DNA of 64,000 nt from Planctomycetaceae bacterium (GCA_947463915.1 CANHVO010000003.1:1-64000); one strand, 5' to 3'. Counted from the first letter of the stretch, positions 1-9,381 are shown. The notes: generated by a model from the sequence alone, not told the origin. Made by a program: numbers and translations.

Positions 1-36
1 GGACCTTAAATTCACTAAGATCAATTGCATCGCATC

Positions 37-55
37 CCCAGCCCGTTGGGCTGGG
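37..55. repeat. perfect GC-rich hairpin at left edge
   Basis: CCCAGCCC and GGGCTGGG form a perfect 8-bp stem around a 3-nt loop. No T-run follows on the plus strand, so a rho-independent terminator is not supported. It may belong to the dispersed intergenic hairpins common in this genome. No gene is seen in bases 1-179. Confidence 0.5.
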
Positions 56-179
56 CTATGTAAATTGCTGGGCCGCTGGCCCGGAAGCACAGAAAACGTG
101 CAACTTCAAAACTAGCGCGTCGTGCTGGCTCGGTATATCGGAATGAAAACCCAACAGAGCGAGCCGTAGGGAGTCCAAA

Positions 180-1367
180 ATGACCTCAATTACCTTGTTC
201 TCCAACGAGCGAGAAAAAGATCGCTTTCGCATCGCGTTTCGAGCGGCAAGTTTTATCTTTGCCATGATCGTACCGTTTCTAGTTGTCGCTCAAGTTTCGA
301 CCGCACAAGAAAAAGCAAGCCAAGAAAATTCAGCACCGAAAGCGGTGCCCGAAGCCGCCTCCAAATTCATCGAAAGGGCGAAAGCCGAAGGCGCATCGGT
401 TTGGATAGAAAATGGCAAATTGATCTTTTTTCATCAAGCCGAAGCGGACAGCGTGCAAGTCAAAATCACGACGCAAAGCAAGCCAATGAAGAAGATTGCA
501 GCGAGCGACGTTTGGACTTGCCAAGTAGCGTTGCCCAATGTCGAGAAAGGGATGATGAGCTATGGTTTTATTGCAACGACGAAGGGAAAGCCCGTGGGGG
601 GGGGCGGCCAGCGATTTTGGCGTGGCCCCAAAGCCCCTAAGCCATTGCGAGTTGGCGATTTGTTGACCGGCTCTGTCGAGCACCACGATTTCGAAAGTCT
701 TTCCTTAGGCGAGACGAGGACAGTCAGCGTGTATCTCCCAAGCCCTAGTCGCAAAATCGAGCTCGTCGTTTACATGTCGGACGGAGATGCCACTGAGGGC
801 TACGCACACATCTTGGAGCCGCTCATGGATTCAGGCGAGTTACCACCGATCGCTTTGATTGGGACGCATAGTGGTGTGTATCGCGGCGACATCGAATTGA
901 GCCGTGACGACACGCGTCGCAATGTCCGAGCACTTGAATACGTTCCCTCGCTCGATCCTAGTCGGTTTCAACAACATGAAACGTTCTTTACTCAAGAGGT
1001 ATTGAGTTGGGCTGAGACAAAGTACCCATTGCCGACTTCAGCGGAATCGCGAGTGGTATTCGGATTTTCCAACGGTGGATCTTTTTCGGCAACGATGGGG
1101 ATTCGTCATCCAGAACTCTACGGTTCGGTGATTGCATGCGCGATCGCCGGTGATCGGTATGATTTGAGCAAGAGCCCCAAGCTTTCAAATGAGTTCTTCT
1201 TGGTGACTGGCACATGGGATACTCGCTTTCATAGTAACGTAGAGTACTTGCACAAAACACTTAAGAGGGCGAAAGTGAAATGCAGTCTCGCCGTCCGCGC
1301 AGCAGATCATGACGGCAAAATGTGGCAGGAAGAATTCATCTCCGCCTTAAAAGCGATTGCCAAATAG
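180..1367 (+). CDS. secreted esterase, PF00756-type alpha/beta hydrolase
   Basis: A 395-residue exported hydrolase. An N-terminal hydrophobic stretch at about residues 20-42, ending near AQEKAS, looks like a signal peptide or anchor after a charged head. Residues 55-145 resemble the Ig-like (E-set) domain that precedes catalysis in enterochelin-esterase-like proteins. The catalytic half carries the nucleophile elbow GFSNGG (G-x-S-x-G with GG), a later acidic candidate in GTWDTRF and a C-terminal His in ADHDGK, so a Ser-Asp-His triad is plausible. The start follows AGGGAG by about 8 nt. Members of this family hydrolyse carboxyl esters such as siderophore, feruloyl or acetylated polysaccharide esters; the substrate cannot be read from sequence. 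It stands alone, with a likely separate promoter for the next gene. Confidence 0.8.
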   Translation: MTSITLFSNEREKDRFRIAFRAASFIFAMIVPFLVVAQVSTAQEKASQENSAPKAVPEAASKFIERAKAEGASVWIENGKLIFFHQAEADSVQVKITTQSKPMKKIAASDVWTCQVALPNVEKGMMSYGFIATTKGKPVGGGGQRFWRGPKAPKPLRVGDLLTGSVEHHDFESLSLGETRTVSVYLPSPSRKIELVVYMSDGDATEGYAHILEPLMDSGELPPIALIGTHSGVYRGDIELSRDDTRRNVRALEYVPSLDPSRFQQHETFFTQEVLSWAETKYPLPTSAESRVVFGFSNGGSFSATMGIRHPELYGSVIACAIAGDRYDLSKSPKLSNEFFLVTGTWDTRFHSNVEYLHKTLKRAKVKCSLAVRAADHDGKMWQEEFISALKAIAK

Positions 1368-1405
1368 CGAATTCGGACTCATTGTCGCACACAGTCTTCC
1401 GATAG

Positions 1406-1433
1406 TTGAAGTTCCACGGGGACTTGCTATATT
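1406..1433 (+). promoter_or_regulatory. candidate sigma-70-type promoter
   Basis: TTGAAG, a 16-bp spacer and TATATT lie about 65 bp ahead of the TTG start of the Cys-rich gene. This is a sequence match only. Confidence 0.35.
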
Positions 1434-1499
1434 CAAAGCGTGGAGGACGAGCTTTCGAGAGTTGGTCGGCATTTTTGTCGACGGGAAAGCTGAGTTGCA

Positions 1500-2225
1500 T
1501 TGATCGGTTTTGTTGGCGGAATCAAATTCAAGTTTCTATGGCATAAGGCAGTTGCGTGTTCGCTTCTGTTCTGTTTTTGTGCTGCCATCTTGCCAATTCC
1601 GGTCCCTACATTTCATGTTGCCGATTCGCTTGCGTCGGAAAGATTTCCCTGCAAGGGTAGTTCTTGTGGCTGCAAGTCGGCAGAACAATGCTGGACCAAT
1701 TGCTGTTGCAAATCACCGTCCCAGCGTCTGGCGTGGGCCCAAAAAAACCAAGTAACGCCACCGGAATACGCCGTCTTGGAGGATGCTCCACGAAAGAAAG
1801 CGGTTCAAACCACTTGCCCGGAAGAAACGGGCGGTGCAACCAAGGGAGAGAATTCGTGTTGCAGCAAAGTTAGCAAGGAATCGCCCAAAAAAAGCTGTTG
1901 CGTGGAGCGTCCTAATCATGAAACGAAGGTGAGCAGCAAATGCTGCGAGACCAAGACAACGGCTCAAAAGATAACTTCTCACAAGACCACAAATTCCAAG
2001 CAAGCGTTGGGTAAAAGGGAACGATCTGTGGTTGTGAGTATGCTCGCTTTGAAATGCCAAGGTGCAGACTCGGTTTTCACGCAGCTTCCATGGATGATAT
2101 CATCGGTTCGTATCGAGCCCATTTGTGTGGATCATTTAGACTCGCATCATTGGCCGTTTGCCAGGTTGCTTCTCTCCGTCGAATGCGAGCCGGATACTCC
2201 GCCACCCAAACGTCGATTCTCCTAG
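1500..2225 (+). CDS. Cys-rich, Lys-rich exported protein of unknown function
   Basis: A 241-residue protein that I do not recognise as a named family. It starts at TTG, with GGGAAAG upstream. Residues 14-36 are hydrophobic (signal peptide or anchor). The mature region has clustered cysteines: CKGSSCGCKS, CWTNCCC, SCCSKVS, KSCCVE and SKCCET, separated by Lys/Ser/Thr-rich low-complexity sequence. The C-terminal 60 residues have ordinary composition and end in PPPKRRFS. Repeated CC and CxC pairs suggest metal or disulfide chemistry, for example Cu or Zn binding, but this is inference. No partner gene is adjacent. Confidence 0.65.
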   Translation: MIGFVGGIKFKFLWHKAVACSLLFCFCAAILPIPVPTFHVADSLASERFPCKGSSCGCKSAEQCWTNCCCKSPSQRLAWAQKNQVTPPEYAVLEDAPRKKAVQTTCPEETGGATKGENSCCSKVSKESPKKSCCVERPNHETKVSSKCCETKTTAQKITSHKTTNSKQALGKRERSVVVSMLALKCQGADSVFTQLPWMISSVRIEPICVDHLDSHHWPFARLLLSVECEPDTPPPKRRFS

Positions 2226-2536
2226 GTTGTCGATTCGTCTCGCAGCAAACGAGCATTCGTGCCTGTGCTTGCAGTGACATCTCGCCCTATCTCTTTGCAA
2301 CTGCAAAAAATGAACTCGCGATCAATGCGTGAGATTCACGATCCATTGTAGTAACTTTGCACGAACGCACAGCCTGACGTAAACGGTCCGGTATGGCGTG
2401 CTTGCTCGGAGTTTCACTCGTCCTCCACAAGCGAGTTTTTCTTCCGTACCAAGCGCGCCGTTCCGAATCGGAAACGGTGGCCGTGGCGATGCCAACACTC
2501 TCACTCGCACTCATCCAAACAACAAAAAAACAAGTC
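2226..2536. other. intergenic stretch, no gene supported
   Basis: An open frame continues into the following DUF1559 gene from base 2393, but the residues before the pilin-like leader have no domain character, so I treat this as the leader region of the next gene. No clear hairpin or promoter is seen. Confidence 0.4.
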
Positions 2537-3649
2537 ATGAAAGTCCATTTTCCATTCACTCGTACGCTTCGGAAACACTGTGCGTTTACGTTGGTCGAGC
2601 TACTCGTGGTCATCGCAATCATCGGAATTCTCGTCGGGCTTTTGTTGCCAGCGGTTCAATCTGCCCGTGAGGCAGCCAGACGAATGCAGTGCGGCAATAA
2701 TATTCGTCAATTTGCGCTCGCGATGCACAGCTATGAATCGGCCTACCGAAAGTTTCCAATGCAAGGAACCGTCGATGTCGATTTTTCGGTCCAAGCTAGA
2801 CTGCTTCCCTTTGTCGAGCAAACCAACATTCACAATATGCTCGACTACACCAAGCCAGCCTTCAGCGGCCCTTTTAATGCCAAGGTTCCTAACCCTCTCT
2901 TTGTGAATGCGTTCGCTCAGTCCATTTCGTTTTTCCTGTGCCCAAGCGATCCGGCTCCTGGTGTATCCAGTGTTCCCGTAAATGGGACCAACTATTCCTA
3001 TGGCGGCATCAATTACATGGTCAGCTATGGCAGCGGGACCAGCACCAACTACGATCTGCGTTGGACAACGGACGGAGTCGTTTTCCAAAACTCGAGGCAA
3101 GGATTTCATAGTATCTCCGACGGAGCATCCAATACGATCATCTTGAGTGAAACGGTTCGAAGCGTGGGTGATGATGTCACGCTTCCACTAGGACAGATCC
3201 CGAAGTTTCCATATCAGCTAACATTGAACGGTTCCAGCGGCGTAAGCTCCGCGCTCAACTCGACCCCAGGGCTCCGGGCAACCGGTGGTGGCTGGTCAGG
3301 ATATGTGAACGCAAATGGGATGATCGCGAATCCTGATTTGAGCGTTTTTTGGAAATCGTTTAACACTTGGCGAGGCGGGGCAAGCACCGCATTGCGAGGA
3401 CGCGGAATCTCTTGGGCGTTTAATGGTTCGATCAATTCGTTGACCAATGGTTATCAACCTCCCAATAGCCGTATTCCTGATTTGGTAACGCACCATACTG
3501 GATTTTTTGGCCCACGAAGTTTCCATACAGGCGGAGCGAACGTAGCCAAGGCGGATGGTTCTGTCGAACTGCTTGCCAATGGAGTCGACGCTGGAATATG
3601 CCAGGCGCTGCATAGCTGCAACGGAGGCGAAGTTGTTAATAGCTATTAA
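2537..3649 (+). CDS. DUF1559 pseudopilin-like secreted protein (copy A)
   Basis: A 370-residue planctomycete DUF1559 protein. The ATG at 2537 was chosen because it puts a short basic head directly before the type IV pilin-like segment [20 protein letters not shown]; an upstream in-frame start would add 48 residues of unrelated sequence. The leader resembles type IV pilin/type II secretion pseudopilins cleaved before Phe, although the residue before Phe is Ala, not the usual Gly. The conserved helix [12 protein letters not shown] follows, and the C-terminus has the family's H-x9-DG motif ([12 protein letters not shown]). The family is massively expanded in planctomycetes and its function is not established; envelope assembly is the usual guess. 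Copies B, C and D are elsewhere in this window. Confidence 0.88.
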   Translation: MKVHFPFTRTLRKHCAFTLVELLVVIAIIGILVGLLLPAVQSAREAARRMQCGNNIRQFALAMHSYESAYRKFPMQGTVDVDFSVQARLLPFVEQTNIHNMLDYTKPAFSGPFNAKVPNPLFVNAFAQSISFFLCPSDPAPGVSSVPVNGTNYSYGGINYMVSYGSGTSTNYDLRWTTDGVVFQNSRQGFHSISDGASNTIILSETVRSVGDDVTLPLGQIPKFPYQLTLNGSSGVSSALNSTPGLRATGGGWSGYVNANGMIANPDLSVFWKSFNTWRGGASTALRGRGISWAFNGSINSLTNGYQPPNSRIPDLVTHHTGFFGPRSFHTGGANVAKADGSVELLANGVDAGICQALHSCNGGEVVNSY

Positions 3650-3708
3650 GCGATTTTCGGCAAATGTCCTCCCCCTCACCCAAATTCGGTAACGCTGTGA
3701 AGCAATTT

Positions 3709-3778
3709 GTAGCGAAACTCGTCAAGAGTTTCGGTGGTTTAGCAGATGCAGCCGAAAGTCTTGACGACTTTCGCTACA
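3709..3778. repeat. 70-bp dispersed inverted repeat, family R1, copy 1
   Basis: The left arm GTAGCGAAACTCGTCAAGA and the right arm TCTTGACGACTTTCGCTAC are near-complementary around a GATGCAGCC-containing centre. A copy of the same length is at 52119-52188 and a diverged, opposite-orientation copy at 5413-5470. It lies after the DUF1559 gene, in a repeat-filled gap. Confidence 0.75.
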
Positions 3779-3884
3779 CAAAAGGCCGACATTGACTTTT
3801 GATGTTTGTCGTTTTGTCCGGTTCGGGCTTGTCCCGACCGGACACCGTTTTGGTGTTCTAATGGGCCGCGCGATGAGAGCAACA

Positions 3885-3931
3885 CCTCCGGATTCGTCGC
3901 ACCGCCAAAGGCGGTGCGGCGAATCCGGAGG
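3885..3931. repeat. near-perfect 22-bp-arm hairpin
   Basis: A 22-bp arm beginning CCTCCGGATTCG pairs with its complement ending CGAATCCGGAGG around an AAA loop, with a single mismatch. It sits in the repeat-rich gap 3650-4126, where no gene is supported. Confidence 0.7.
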
Positions 3932-3954
3932 CAGGCAGTCGGGCGGCGTGACCG

Positions 3955-4010
3955 TAGAACGCCAAAGCTGCGGACGGGGGGGCAAGCCCCAGCCGTCCTG
4001 AAATGCTTCA
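3955..4010. repeat. dispersed repeat, family R2, copy 1
   Basis: It contains CCAAAGCTGCGGACGGGGGG and AGCCGTCCTGAAATGCTT. The reverse complement recurs at 7002-7055, so the family is mobile or recombinogenic. Directly after it, ACAGCGTTGCC matches the sequence flanking the R1 repeats (AACGCTGTGAAGCAA). Confidence 0.65.
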
Positions 4011-4126
4011 CAGCGTTGCCTAAAAGGGGCGAGTGGAGCTAAGTCAAAAACATTTGGGTAATGGCAAGGCTAATGCCGTACGTCCAATCTGTTGTCCAAC
4101 CACTTTTTTCAAAGCCACTTTTATCC

Positions 4127-5359
4127 ATGCACTTGTTACGATTCACGACTCACTCGGTCATCTTGATGTTTTTTTCCCAATTGGCTTGCGCCGAAACGCC
4201 GGCCGAAATTTACCAGCGGCGAGTCATTCCGTTGCTGCAGTCATCGAAGGCAAGTAGTTGCTCTGAATGCCATCTTCAAGGAGTCAAGCTGGATGACTTC
4301 CTCACCTCCGATCCTAAGAAGTCGTTTGCTTCGTTGCGGTCGCTTGGCTGGATTGATGTCGAGAATCCTCCGGAGTCCAAGTTGCTGCAGTTCATCGCCA
4401 AGAAGCCTGACAAATCAAGCGAACTGATGGATCAGGTCCGCAAGTCGGAACTCGAGGCCATTGGTCAGTGGATTGATGCTGCCGTCCGAGATCCTGACTC
4501 GTTGAACGTTCCGCTCCCAAAGCTCAACGACCTCAAACTGGACGAAACGTTGATCCAACATGCGAGAAAAGACCGCGTTCTTTCGCGTTTCGTCGATGTC
4601 GTTTGGTCGCAATTGGAGCGTTGCGCCAATTGTCACTCTCCAGAACGCAATGCGAAGCAAGTTGAAAAGAATGGATCGAAAATGAGTTGGATCGTTCCCA
4701 ATTCGCCGGGCGAGACACTCCAATTGCTAGAGGAAAGAAAGCTGATCGACATCGAACAACCTGAGGCAAGCTTGCTCAAGACAAAGGCCTTAGGGCTGGA
4801 CGATCATGGCGGTGGAGTGAAGTTTCCTGCAGAGGGACACACGGATCGAGAGTGGGGGTGTTTTCTGGAGGACTATGCCGCAATCAAACGAGCTCGCTAT
4901 AAGTCTTCGGGTGATGTACCAAAATTTGATTCCATTCGAACTTGGAGGACGGGCCTCCATCTTCGGATCAAGGAGTTGCCACAGCTACCGCCAGGACAAT
5001 ATGCGGTCATTCGGATGCATCGAATCAATGCGGTGGGCATGGTCGACGAGGAACCGATTGCGATCGGCGAGGGGCGAGTCTCGAAGGATGGGACAAGCTG
5101 GAGTTCTTCGATCATGATTCTGGAGCCTTCGAAGCAACGGCGATCGCAGGCAAATCCAAATTGGGTTGCTTTGTTACCAGAAGGGAGCCGTTATCAGCTT
5201 CGGTGGATTGTCGTTGACGACTCGACTTCTACGCTCGAAAAAATCATCTCGACGCGATCTGCCTCGCGAATCGAAATTGACTCGCTTTGGAAATCGGGGC
5301 ACAGTGCCGCCAAAACCATTTCGTTCGAGAACTTCGAACCGATTCAGTCGCAGAAGTGA
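4127..5359 (+). CDS. secreted protein with two CxxCH heme-binding motifs
   Basis: About 410 residues. The ATG at 4127 gives a typical signal peptide (MHLLRFTTHSVILMFFSQLA, then CAETPAEIY); an in-frame ATG at 4061 would add 22 residues. Two c-type heme motifs are visible: CSECH near the mature N-terminus and CANCH about 120 residues later. After each, the sequence runs ExKLLxxI-type, as in planctomycete cytochrome-c-domain proteins. The C-terminal half (from about residue 270) looks beta-rich and may be a binding domain. It is probably periplasmic and electron-transferring, or uses heme in carbohydrate oxidation as in planctomycete cytochrome-fusion proteins, but no partner dehydrogenase is adjacent. 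Cys, Cys and His are present in both motifs. Confidence 0.72.
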   Translation: MHLLRFTTHSVILMFFSQLACAETPAEIYQRRVIPLLQSSKASSCSECHLQGVKLDDFLTSDPKKSFASLRSLGWIDVENPPESKLLQFIAKKPDKSSELMDQVRKSELEAIGQWIDAAVRDPDSLNVPLPKLNDLKLDETLIQHARKDRVLSRFVDVVWSQLERCANCHSPERNAKQVEKNGSKMSWIVPNSPGETLQLLEERKLIDIEQPEASLLKTKALGLDDHGGGVKFPAEGHTDREWGCFLEDYAAIKRARYKSSGDVPKFDSIRTWRTGLHLRIKELPQLPPGQYAVIRMHRINAVGMVDEEPIAIGEGRVSKDGTSWSSSIMILEPSKQRRSQANPNWVALLPEGSRYQLRWIVVDDSTSTLEKIISTRSASRIEIDSLWKSGHSAAKTISFENFEPIQSQK

Positions 5360-5412
5360 ATGGCCGAATCGCCTTCGACAAGTGCTAAAAACACACTTTT
5401 CTGTAGGGAATG

Positions 5413-5470
5413 TCGTCAAGACTTCGGCTGCATCGCATAAACCACCGAAACTCTTGACGAGTTTCGCCAC
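5413..5470. repeat. dispersed repeat R1, diverged inverted copy
   Basis: GTCGTCAAGACTTCGGCTGC followed by CCGAAACTCTTGACGAG and TTTCGCCAC is the R1 repeat of 3709-3778 in the opposite orientation. It lies in the gap between the convergent heme protein and DUF1559 copy B. Confidence 0.6.
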
Positions 5471-5542
5471 AAATTGCTTCACGGCGTTCTCGTCCGCTGG
5501 TTCCTTCTGGGGACGCAATGCACCGGAGGCTCCTGTCTCCTG

Positions 5543-6550
5543 CTACTCGCCGATGACTTCGCCACCGGCCCTAGTTCCCAGTGCCCGCCACGTTACCGCT
5601 TCGATCGAGTTGCTAATGCTGCGAACAGAACTGTCCATGAACGCTACTTGAACAAGCCCAACGTGATGACTGCGGCTGGTAACGACGGCATACGTCGGAA
5701 CCGAGGTGGATCGCCCCTCTCGCATGCTATTGAAGTCAATATCGTAAGTTTTGTCGCCTACTACGTATGGGCATTTTGTGTTGGGAGTAAACGTCGTCGT
5801 AAAGCCAGTCTGATGGATTCGGGCGTCGACCCATTCCGTATGTCCTGAATCAACTTTGAACTCCCCACCAAACGTACCGAGTTGACTCGGCAGCGTTGGC
5901 ACAGCAGCCACACCAGACGGGTTGCCACCGTCGCGCAAGTAGGGCGTGAATGCTTTGACCTCCGCGATACCAAGCGTATTACTTAGTCCGTCTGTGATTT
6001 CCGGGATGCTGGTCGGTTTGTTAACTTGAAAGACACCGGTGCTCTGTCCGACGGGAGGTTGGTAGATATGCCATAGCCCGACGTTGCCCGCATAGTTCAA
6101 CGGATAGTGTGTGAAGGTCGGGCCATCTGGTCGCTCGCGATCGTTGGGTTCACTTGGGCAAAGTAAATAGGAAACCCTTACCTTGGCGACGTTAGGCTGC
6201 TGACTGATCGGGAGCTTGAAGTCGATCAGGTTTTGAAGATTGGACTGCTCACAGAATGGTAGCAGCTTGGTATGGAAGCTCCAATAAACGGAACTACCTG
6301 TGGAAACATAATCACCGAGGGGTGGAAATCGCCTTAATGCAGATTCGTGATTGTGCAATGCGATTCCGATCTGACGAAGATTGTTGGAGCATTGCATCCG
6401 GCGAGCCGCTTCGCGTGCGGATTGCACAGCAGGCAAAAGTAGCCCAACGAGAATCCCAATAATGGCAATGACCACCAGCAATTCGACCAAAGTAAAGGCG
6501 TTTTGATGGCGATTCTTCGATTTGGTATGGAACATGTGCCAGCGATTCAT
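5543..6550 (-). CDS. DUF1559 pseudopilin-like secreted protein (copy B)
   Basis: 335 residues. A basic head ([18 protein letters not shown]) precedes [18 protein letters not shown], again with Ala before the presumed cleavage site. [19 protein letters not shown] follows. The C-terminal family motif is altered to H-x9-DS ([12 protein letters not shown]) instead of H-x9-DG. The gene is convergent with the heme protein. It is the only minus-strand DUF1559 copy of the four and has no lipoprotein gene immediately after it, unlike copies C and D. Function unknown. Confidence 0.88.
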   Translation of the reverse strand: MNRWHMFHTKSKNRHQNAFTLVELLVVIAIIGILVGLLLPAVQSAREAARRMQCSNNLRQIGIALHNHESALRRFPPLGDYVSTGSSVYWSFHTKLLPFCEQSNLQNLIDFKLPISQQPNVAKVRVSYLLCPSEPNDRERPDGPTFTHYPLNYAGNVGLWHIYQPPVGQSTGVFQVNKPTSIPEITDGLSNTLGIAEVKAFTPYLRDGGNPSGVAAVPTLPSQLGTFGGEFKVDSGHTEWVDARIHQTGFTTTFTPNTKCPYVVGDKTYDIDFNSMREGRSTSVPTYAVVTSRSHHVGLVQVAFMDSSVRSISNSIEAVTWRALGTRAGGEVIGE

Positions 6551-6631
6551 GGGTGCTTCAATCTAGTGTTTGGATGCAAAACTTCGACCCGGCATCGAGC
6601 CAAGCAGATCCGCATGTGTTTTTCGTGTCAA

Positions 6632-6709
6632 TTAGCCGATGGGCGCTAGCACCGGTTTTCAAATTGCTCGACATTTGTCGAGAACCGGGGCTAGCGCCCC
6701 ACGGCTATT
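6632..6709. repeat. long hairpin of the CTAGCGCC type
   Basis: TTAGCCGATGGGCGCTAGC and GCTAGCGCCCCACGGCTA are arms of an imperfect hairpin with an additional ACCGGTTTTC/GAGAACCGG extension. A related but degenerate element (AAAACCGGGGTTAGCGTCC) is at about 29520-29580. Confidence 0.6.
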
Positions 6710-7001
6710 GGTTTGTTTCTCTCGAAGACTCATGCCGAAATGCTTAGATCGCCTTGGACAAGCGAGTAAGTCGTCGCGACTTTCAAGAAGGGTAGCAAAA
6801 CCACAAGCGGGAGCTAGACAGTCACCAACCTCTTCCGTTGGTGCCGAATTATACCCTATCTCGTAAAGTTCGTTTTAAGATGCCGTGAAGAGCAAGTTAA
6901 GCATCTGCGGTTCAAAGAGCAAGCTACATCGGGAAACCTGACTAGTCGTTTGATCCCAAATTGCGTAGAACGTGCTGAACCCCAAAAGGGCAGCGGAGTA
7001 A

Positions 7002-7055
7002 AGCATTTCAGGACGGCAGGGGCTTGCCCCTCCGTCCGCAGCTTTGGAGTTCTAA
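7002..7055. repeat. dispersed repeat, family R2, copy 2
   Basis: This is the reverse complement of the element at 3955-4010 (AAGCATTTCAGGACGGC, CCGTCCGCAGCTTTGGAGTT). It lies inside the gene-free interval 6551-7365, which holds three separate hairpin elements and no convincing gene. Confidence 0.65.
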
Positions 7056-7118
7056 ATTCACATTGCCTGATCGCATGCCTTCGGGCTGTTGATTTAGTGC
7101 ATTTTCCAAATTCATTTC

Positions 7119-7183
7119 GTTTAACAGTCAGCCGTAGGCGTACTGTCAAAGCTGCAGAGTACGCCTTCGGCTGACTGTTAAAC
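7119..7183. repeat. hairpin repeat, GTTTAACAGTCAGCCG arms
   Basis: GTTTAACAGTCAGCCGTAGG and CCTTCGGCTGACTGTTAAAC pair almost perfectly, with inner GCGTACT/AGTACGC pairing. It lies about 180 bp upstream of the dehydrogenase gene and is probably an intergenic repeat, not a regulatory site. Confidence 0.6.
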
Positions 7184-7365
7184 GACTCAATCAACAAGCC
7201 CCGAGCTCGTTGGGGGCCAGTTAAAACCAAGCTGAGAAAGTGAGACGGCCTCTAAGCCCGAGCCGGACAAAACGATAAAAGGGGAATCAAGCTTTTGTCC
7301 GAAACGCATCGTTGTAATGATATTCCCAACGATTGTTCTTGACTGGAAACTGCACAAGGGAGAGT

Positions 7366-8370
7366 ATGTTGAAAATCGTACGTACGGATCGAGAACTTGA
7401 AATGACTCTGGTGGACGCTCGACTACGCGACTTGGGAGCGACGCTTGTGACATTGCCTGATGGCGTTTCGGAGGCTGAGTTGTCTCGAGAACTCGCCGAT
7501 GCGGATTTGCTGCTCATGTGTTACACCAGGATAAGTAGGAAAGTCCTTGAGAATGCGCCCCGTCTCAAAGCGATTATTAAGTATGGCGTTGGCATTGATG
7601 CAATCGATATCGATGCAGCTCGAGAGCGTGGCATTCCTGTCGTCAATATTCCGGACTATGCGGAGGAGACGGTAGCCGAGGGAGCTTTTGCATTGATGAT
7701 TGCGTTGGCCAAGCGATTTAAGACGATTCAACATGCCATGCAACAGGATGGCTGGGCTTGGCCGGAGTCGCGATGGTTGGCAAATGATCTCGCTGGCAAA
7801 ACCCTTGGCCTCGTCGGCGTAGGGCGCATCGGCACCAGCATGGCTCGTATGGCAGGCGCGTTCCGAATGCGGGTTGTGGGATACGACCCGCCTGCTAAGA
7901 ATATTTCAGCCGAGCGTTTTCACGACCTTGGTGATATGCTTGAAGAGTGCGATTTTGTTTCGGTGCATTGCGTGTTAAATGCCCAAACAAAAGGTCTGAT
8001 CGGTGAGGCCGAATTCTCTCGGATGAAACCCAGTGCGTTCCTAATCAACGTCTCGCGTGGCGAGATTGTGAACGAAATGGCACTTCTCCATGCATTGCAG
8101 TCTGGCAACATCGCAGGAGCAGCGCTTGATGTTTATGGGCAAGAACCGCTTACCAAAACCGGTCATCCACTTTCTGCTTTCTATGCGATGGACAATGTGC
8201 TTGTTTGGCCACACCTGACCTTTTACACGCAAGAGGCCATGCGCCGATTGGAGGAGGAAACGTTGGCGAGGTGCATCGAGGCCATCGAAGGACGCATGTT
8301 AACCGTGAAGTCGCATGACCCTCGACTTCGCGCTCAGACTGTGGGCGTGGTGTTTGAGCCGAAGTTGTGA
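7366..8370 (+). CDS. D-isomer-specific 2-hydroxyacid dehydrogenase, NAD-binding
   Basis: 334 residues. The ATG at 7366 directly follows the ribosome binding site GGGAGAG; an upstream TTG is in frame but unsupported. The N-terminal catalytic half ends in IIKYGVGIDAIDID. The Rossmann fold has LGLVGVGRIGTSMA, and an acidic residue in VGYDPP suits NAD. The family's catalytic Arg is in INVSRGEIVNE, the Glu in YGQEPL and the His in WPHLTFYT. The family includes phosphoglycerate, glyoxylate/hydroxypyruvate and lactate dehydrogenases. At 334 residues, with no ACT domain, it is not a full-length SerA, so a 2-ketoacid reductase role is more likely. Single-gene unit. Confidence 0.85.
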   Translation: MLKIVRTDRELEMTLVDARLRDLGATLVTLPDGVSEAELSRELADADLLLMCYTRISRKVLENAPRLKAIIKYGVGIDAIDIDAARERGIPVVNIPDYAEETVAEGAFALMIALAKRFKTIQHAMQQDGWAWPESRWLANDLAGKTLGLVGVGRIGTSMARMAGAFRMRVVGYDPPAKNISAERFHDLGDMLEECDFVSVHCVLNAQTKGLIGEAEFSRMKPSAFLINVSRGEIVNEMALLHALQSGNIAGAALDVYGQEPLTKTGHPLSAFYAMDNVLVWPHLTFYTQEAMRRLEEETLARCIEAIEGRMLTVKSHDPRLRAQTVGVVFEPKL

Positions 8371-8690
8371 ACCTAAACGCCTGGCCCTGCTGCTCGTCAA
8401 AGGATCTCTTGAGACGCGGTAGTGAGACAGTTACCTCGCGTTGCCATTTGTCGACGTAATCGATAGCTCGTTCCTCGACCGCTGGTTCCAACATTCTTTT
8501 CGGTGAACCATGTCGAGTGAGGTCCGTGACAAGCGATGGATTGCATTGGATTCCCCTAAGCCGGGACGTTGCAAGTGGATGTCACGAAATCCGCGACACA
8601 GCATTTTGTACCGACTTATGGACAACCAGCCGTCGGCCGTCGATGCCAATTTCTATGCAAGGCAAATCAAACTTAAAGTTTTTGTGAGTT
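8371..8690. other. gene-free stretch
   Basis: No supported gene or hairpin. An open frame from 8510 runs into the receiver-Fis gene, but the residues before its ATG at 8774 show no domain, and a sigma-54-like promoter lies inside that stretch. Confidence 0.45.
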
Positions 8691-8706
8691 GGGTACAGTT
8701 CTTGCC
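8691..8706 (+). promoter_or_regulatory. weak sigma-54-type -24/-12 promoter candidate
   Basis: GGGTACAGTTCTTGCC has GG-N10-GC spacing with an exact TTGC -12 element but two mismatches to TGGCAC at -24. It is 68 bp before the ATG of the receiver-Fis gene. Confidence 0.35.
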
Positions 8707-8773
8707 TAACTTGGCCGTCATCAAATGCCGCGTTCCGAAAATCAAGTTTGAGAGAAAAAGACAAGAGTTGTTG

Positions 8774-9361
8774 ATGAATCATTCCGAGCATTTTAGCGTC
8801 CTCATCGTAGGCAACGAACTTAACGCTTGGTCGGGACTCGCTAATGAACTTGTGCTAGAGGCAGATGTTATTGAAACCGCCGCGGACGCCAACGAGGCGC
8901 TCACAAAGTTCGCTGCCAGGAAACATGAGATGGTCCTAATCGATCTTCAAAAATATAGCATCTTAACCGAACTCGAATTGCTCGAGCGTATCATGCAATC
9001 CAATCCACAAAGCGCGGTGATTGTGATAACTGCCAATGGAAACGTCGAAGCAAGAGTAAACGCCATGAAGGCTGGCGCCTTCGACTGGATTGCGAAACCC
9101 GTCGATCTCAACTTTGTTCGTCAGCAAGTTCGGAAGGCTCGCCAACACTATCAGCTTCAGCGTGAAAATCAGAAAACCCAAGTCTCTCACCAGAATGGTC
9201 AAATGTGCAATTCACTTGCGAAAGCGATGAATGACTGCGAAAAAAACACAATCCTGCAGGCGCTCGAAAAATGCAATCTCCACCGGGAGAACACAGCGAA
9301 AATGCTGGAGATCAGCGTTCGATCGCTTCACTATAAGATGAGGAAACACGGCATTCACTAG
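8774..9361 (+). CDS. receiver-Fis regulator with incomplete acidic pocket
   Basis: 195 residues from the ATG at 8774 (AAGAG upstream). Residues 8-120 are a receiver domain with phospho-acceptor candidate D57 (VLID), T86 and K98 (WIAKPVD). The N-terminal acidic pair that binds Mg in standard receivers is replaced by G13-N14 in LIVGNELNAW, so phosphorylation may be lost or altered. Residues about 155-195 form a Fis-type helix-turn-helix (NTAKMLEISVRSLHYKM). There is no AAA+ domain, so it cannot by itself open a sigma-54 complex; it resembles ActR/RegA-type regulators. No kinase is adjacent. It precedes the 66-residue secreted protein and the RND pump, so it could regulate them (inference). Confidence 0.75.
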   Translation: MNHSEHFSVLIVGNELNAWSGLANELVLEADVIETAADANEALTKFAARKHEMVLIDLQKYSILTELELLERIMQSNPQSAVIVITANGNVEARVNAMKAGAFDWIAKPVDLNFVRQQVRKARQHYQLQRENQKTQVSHQNGQMCNSLAKAMNDCEKNTILQALEKCNLHRENTAKMLEISVRSLHYKMRKHGIH

Positions 9362-9381
9362 TGGTGCGATTCTTAGTTAAC

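Noticed and set aside
6856-7230. Minus-strand frame of 124 residues
   Set aside because: It is composed of translated R2 and hairpin repeat sequence; no coding character.
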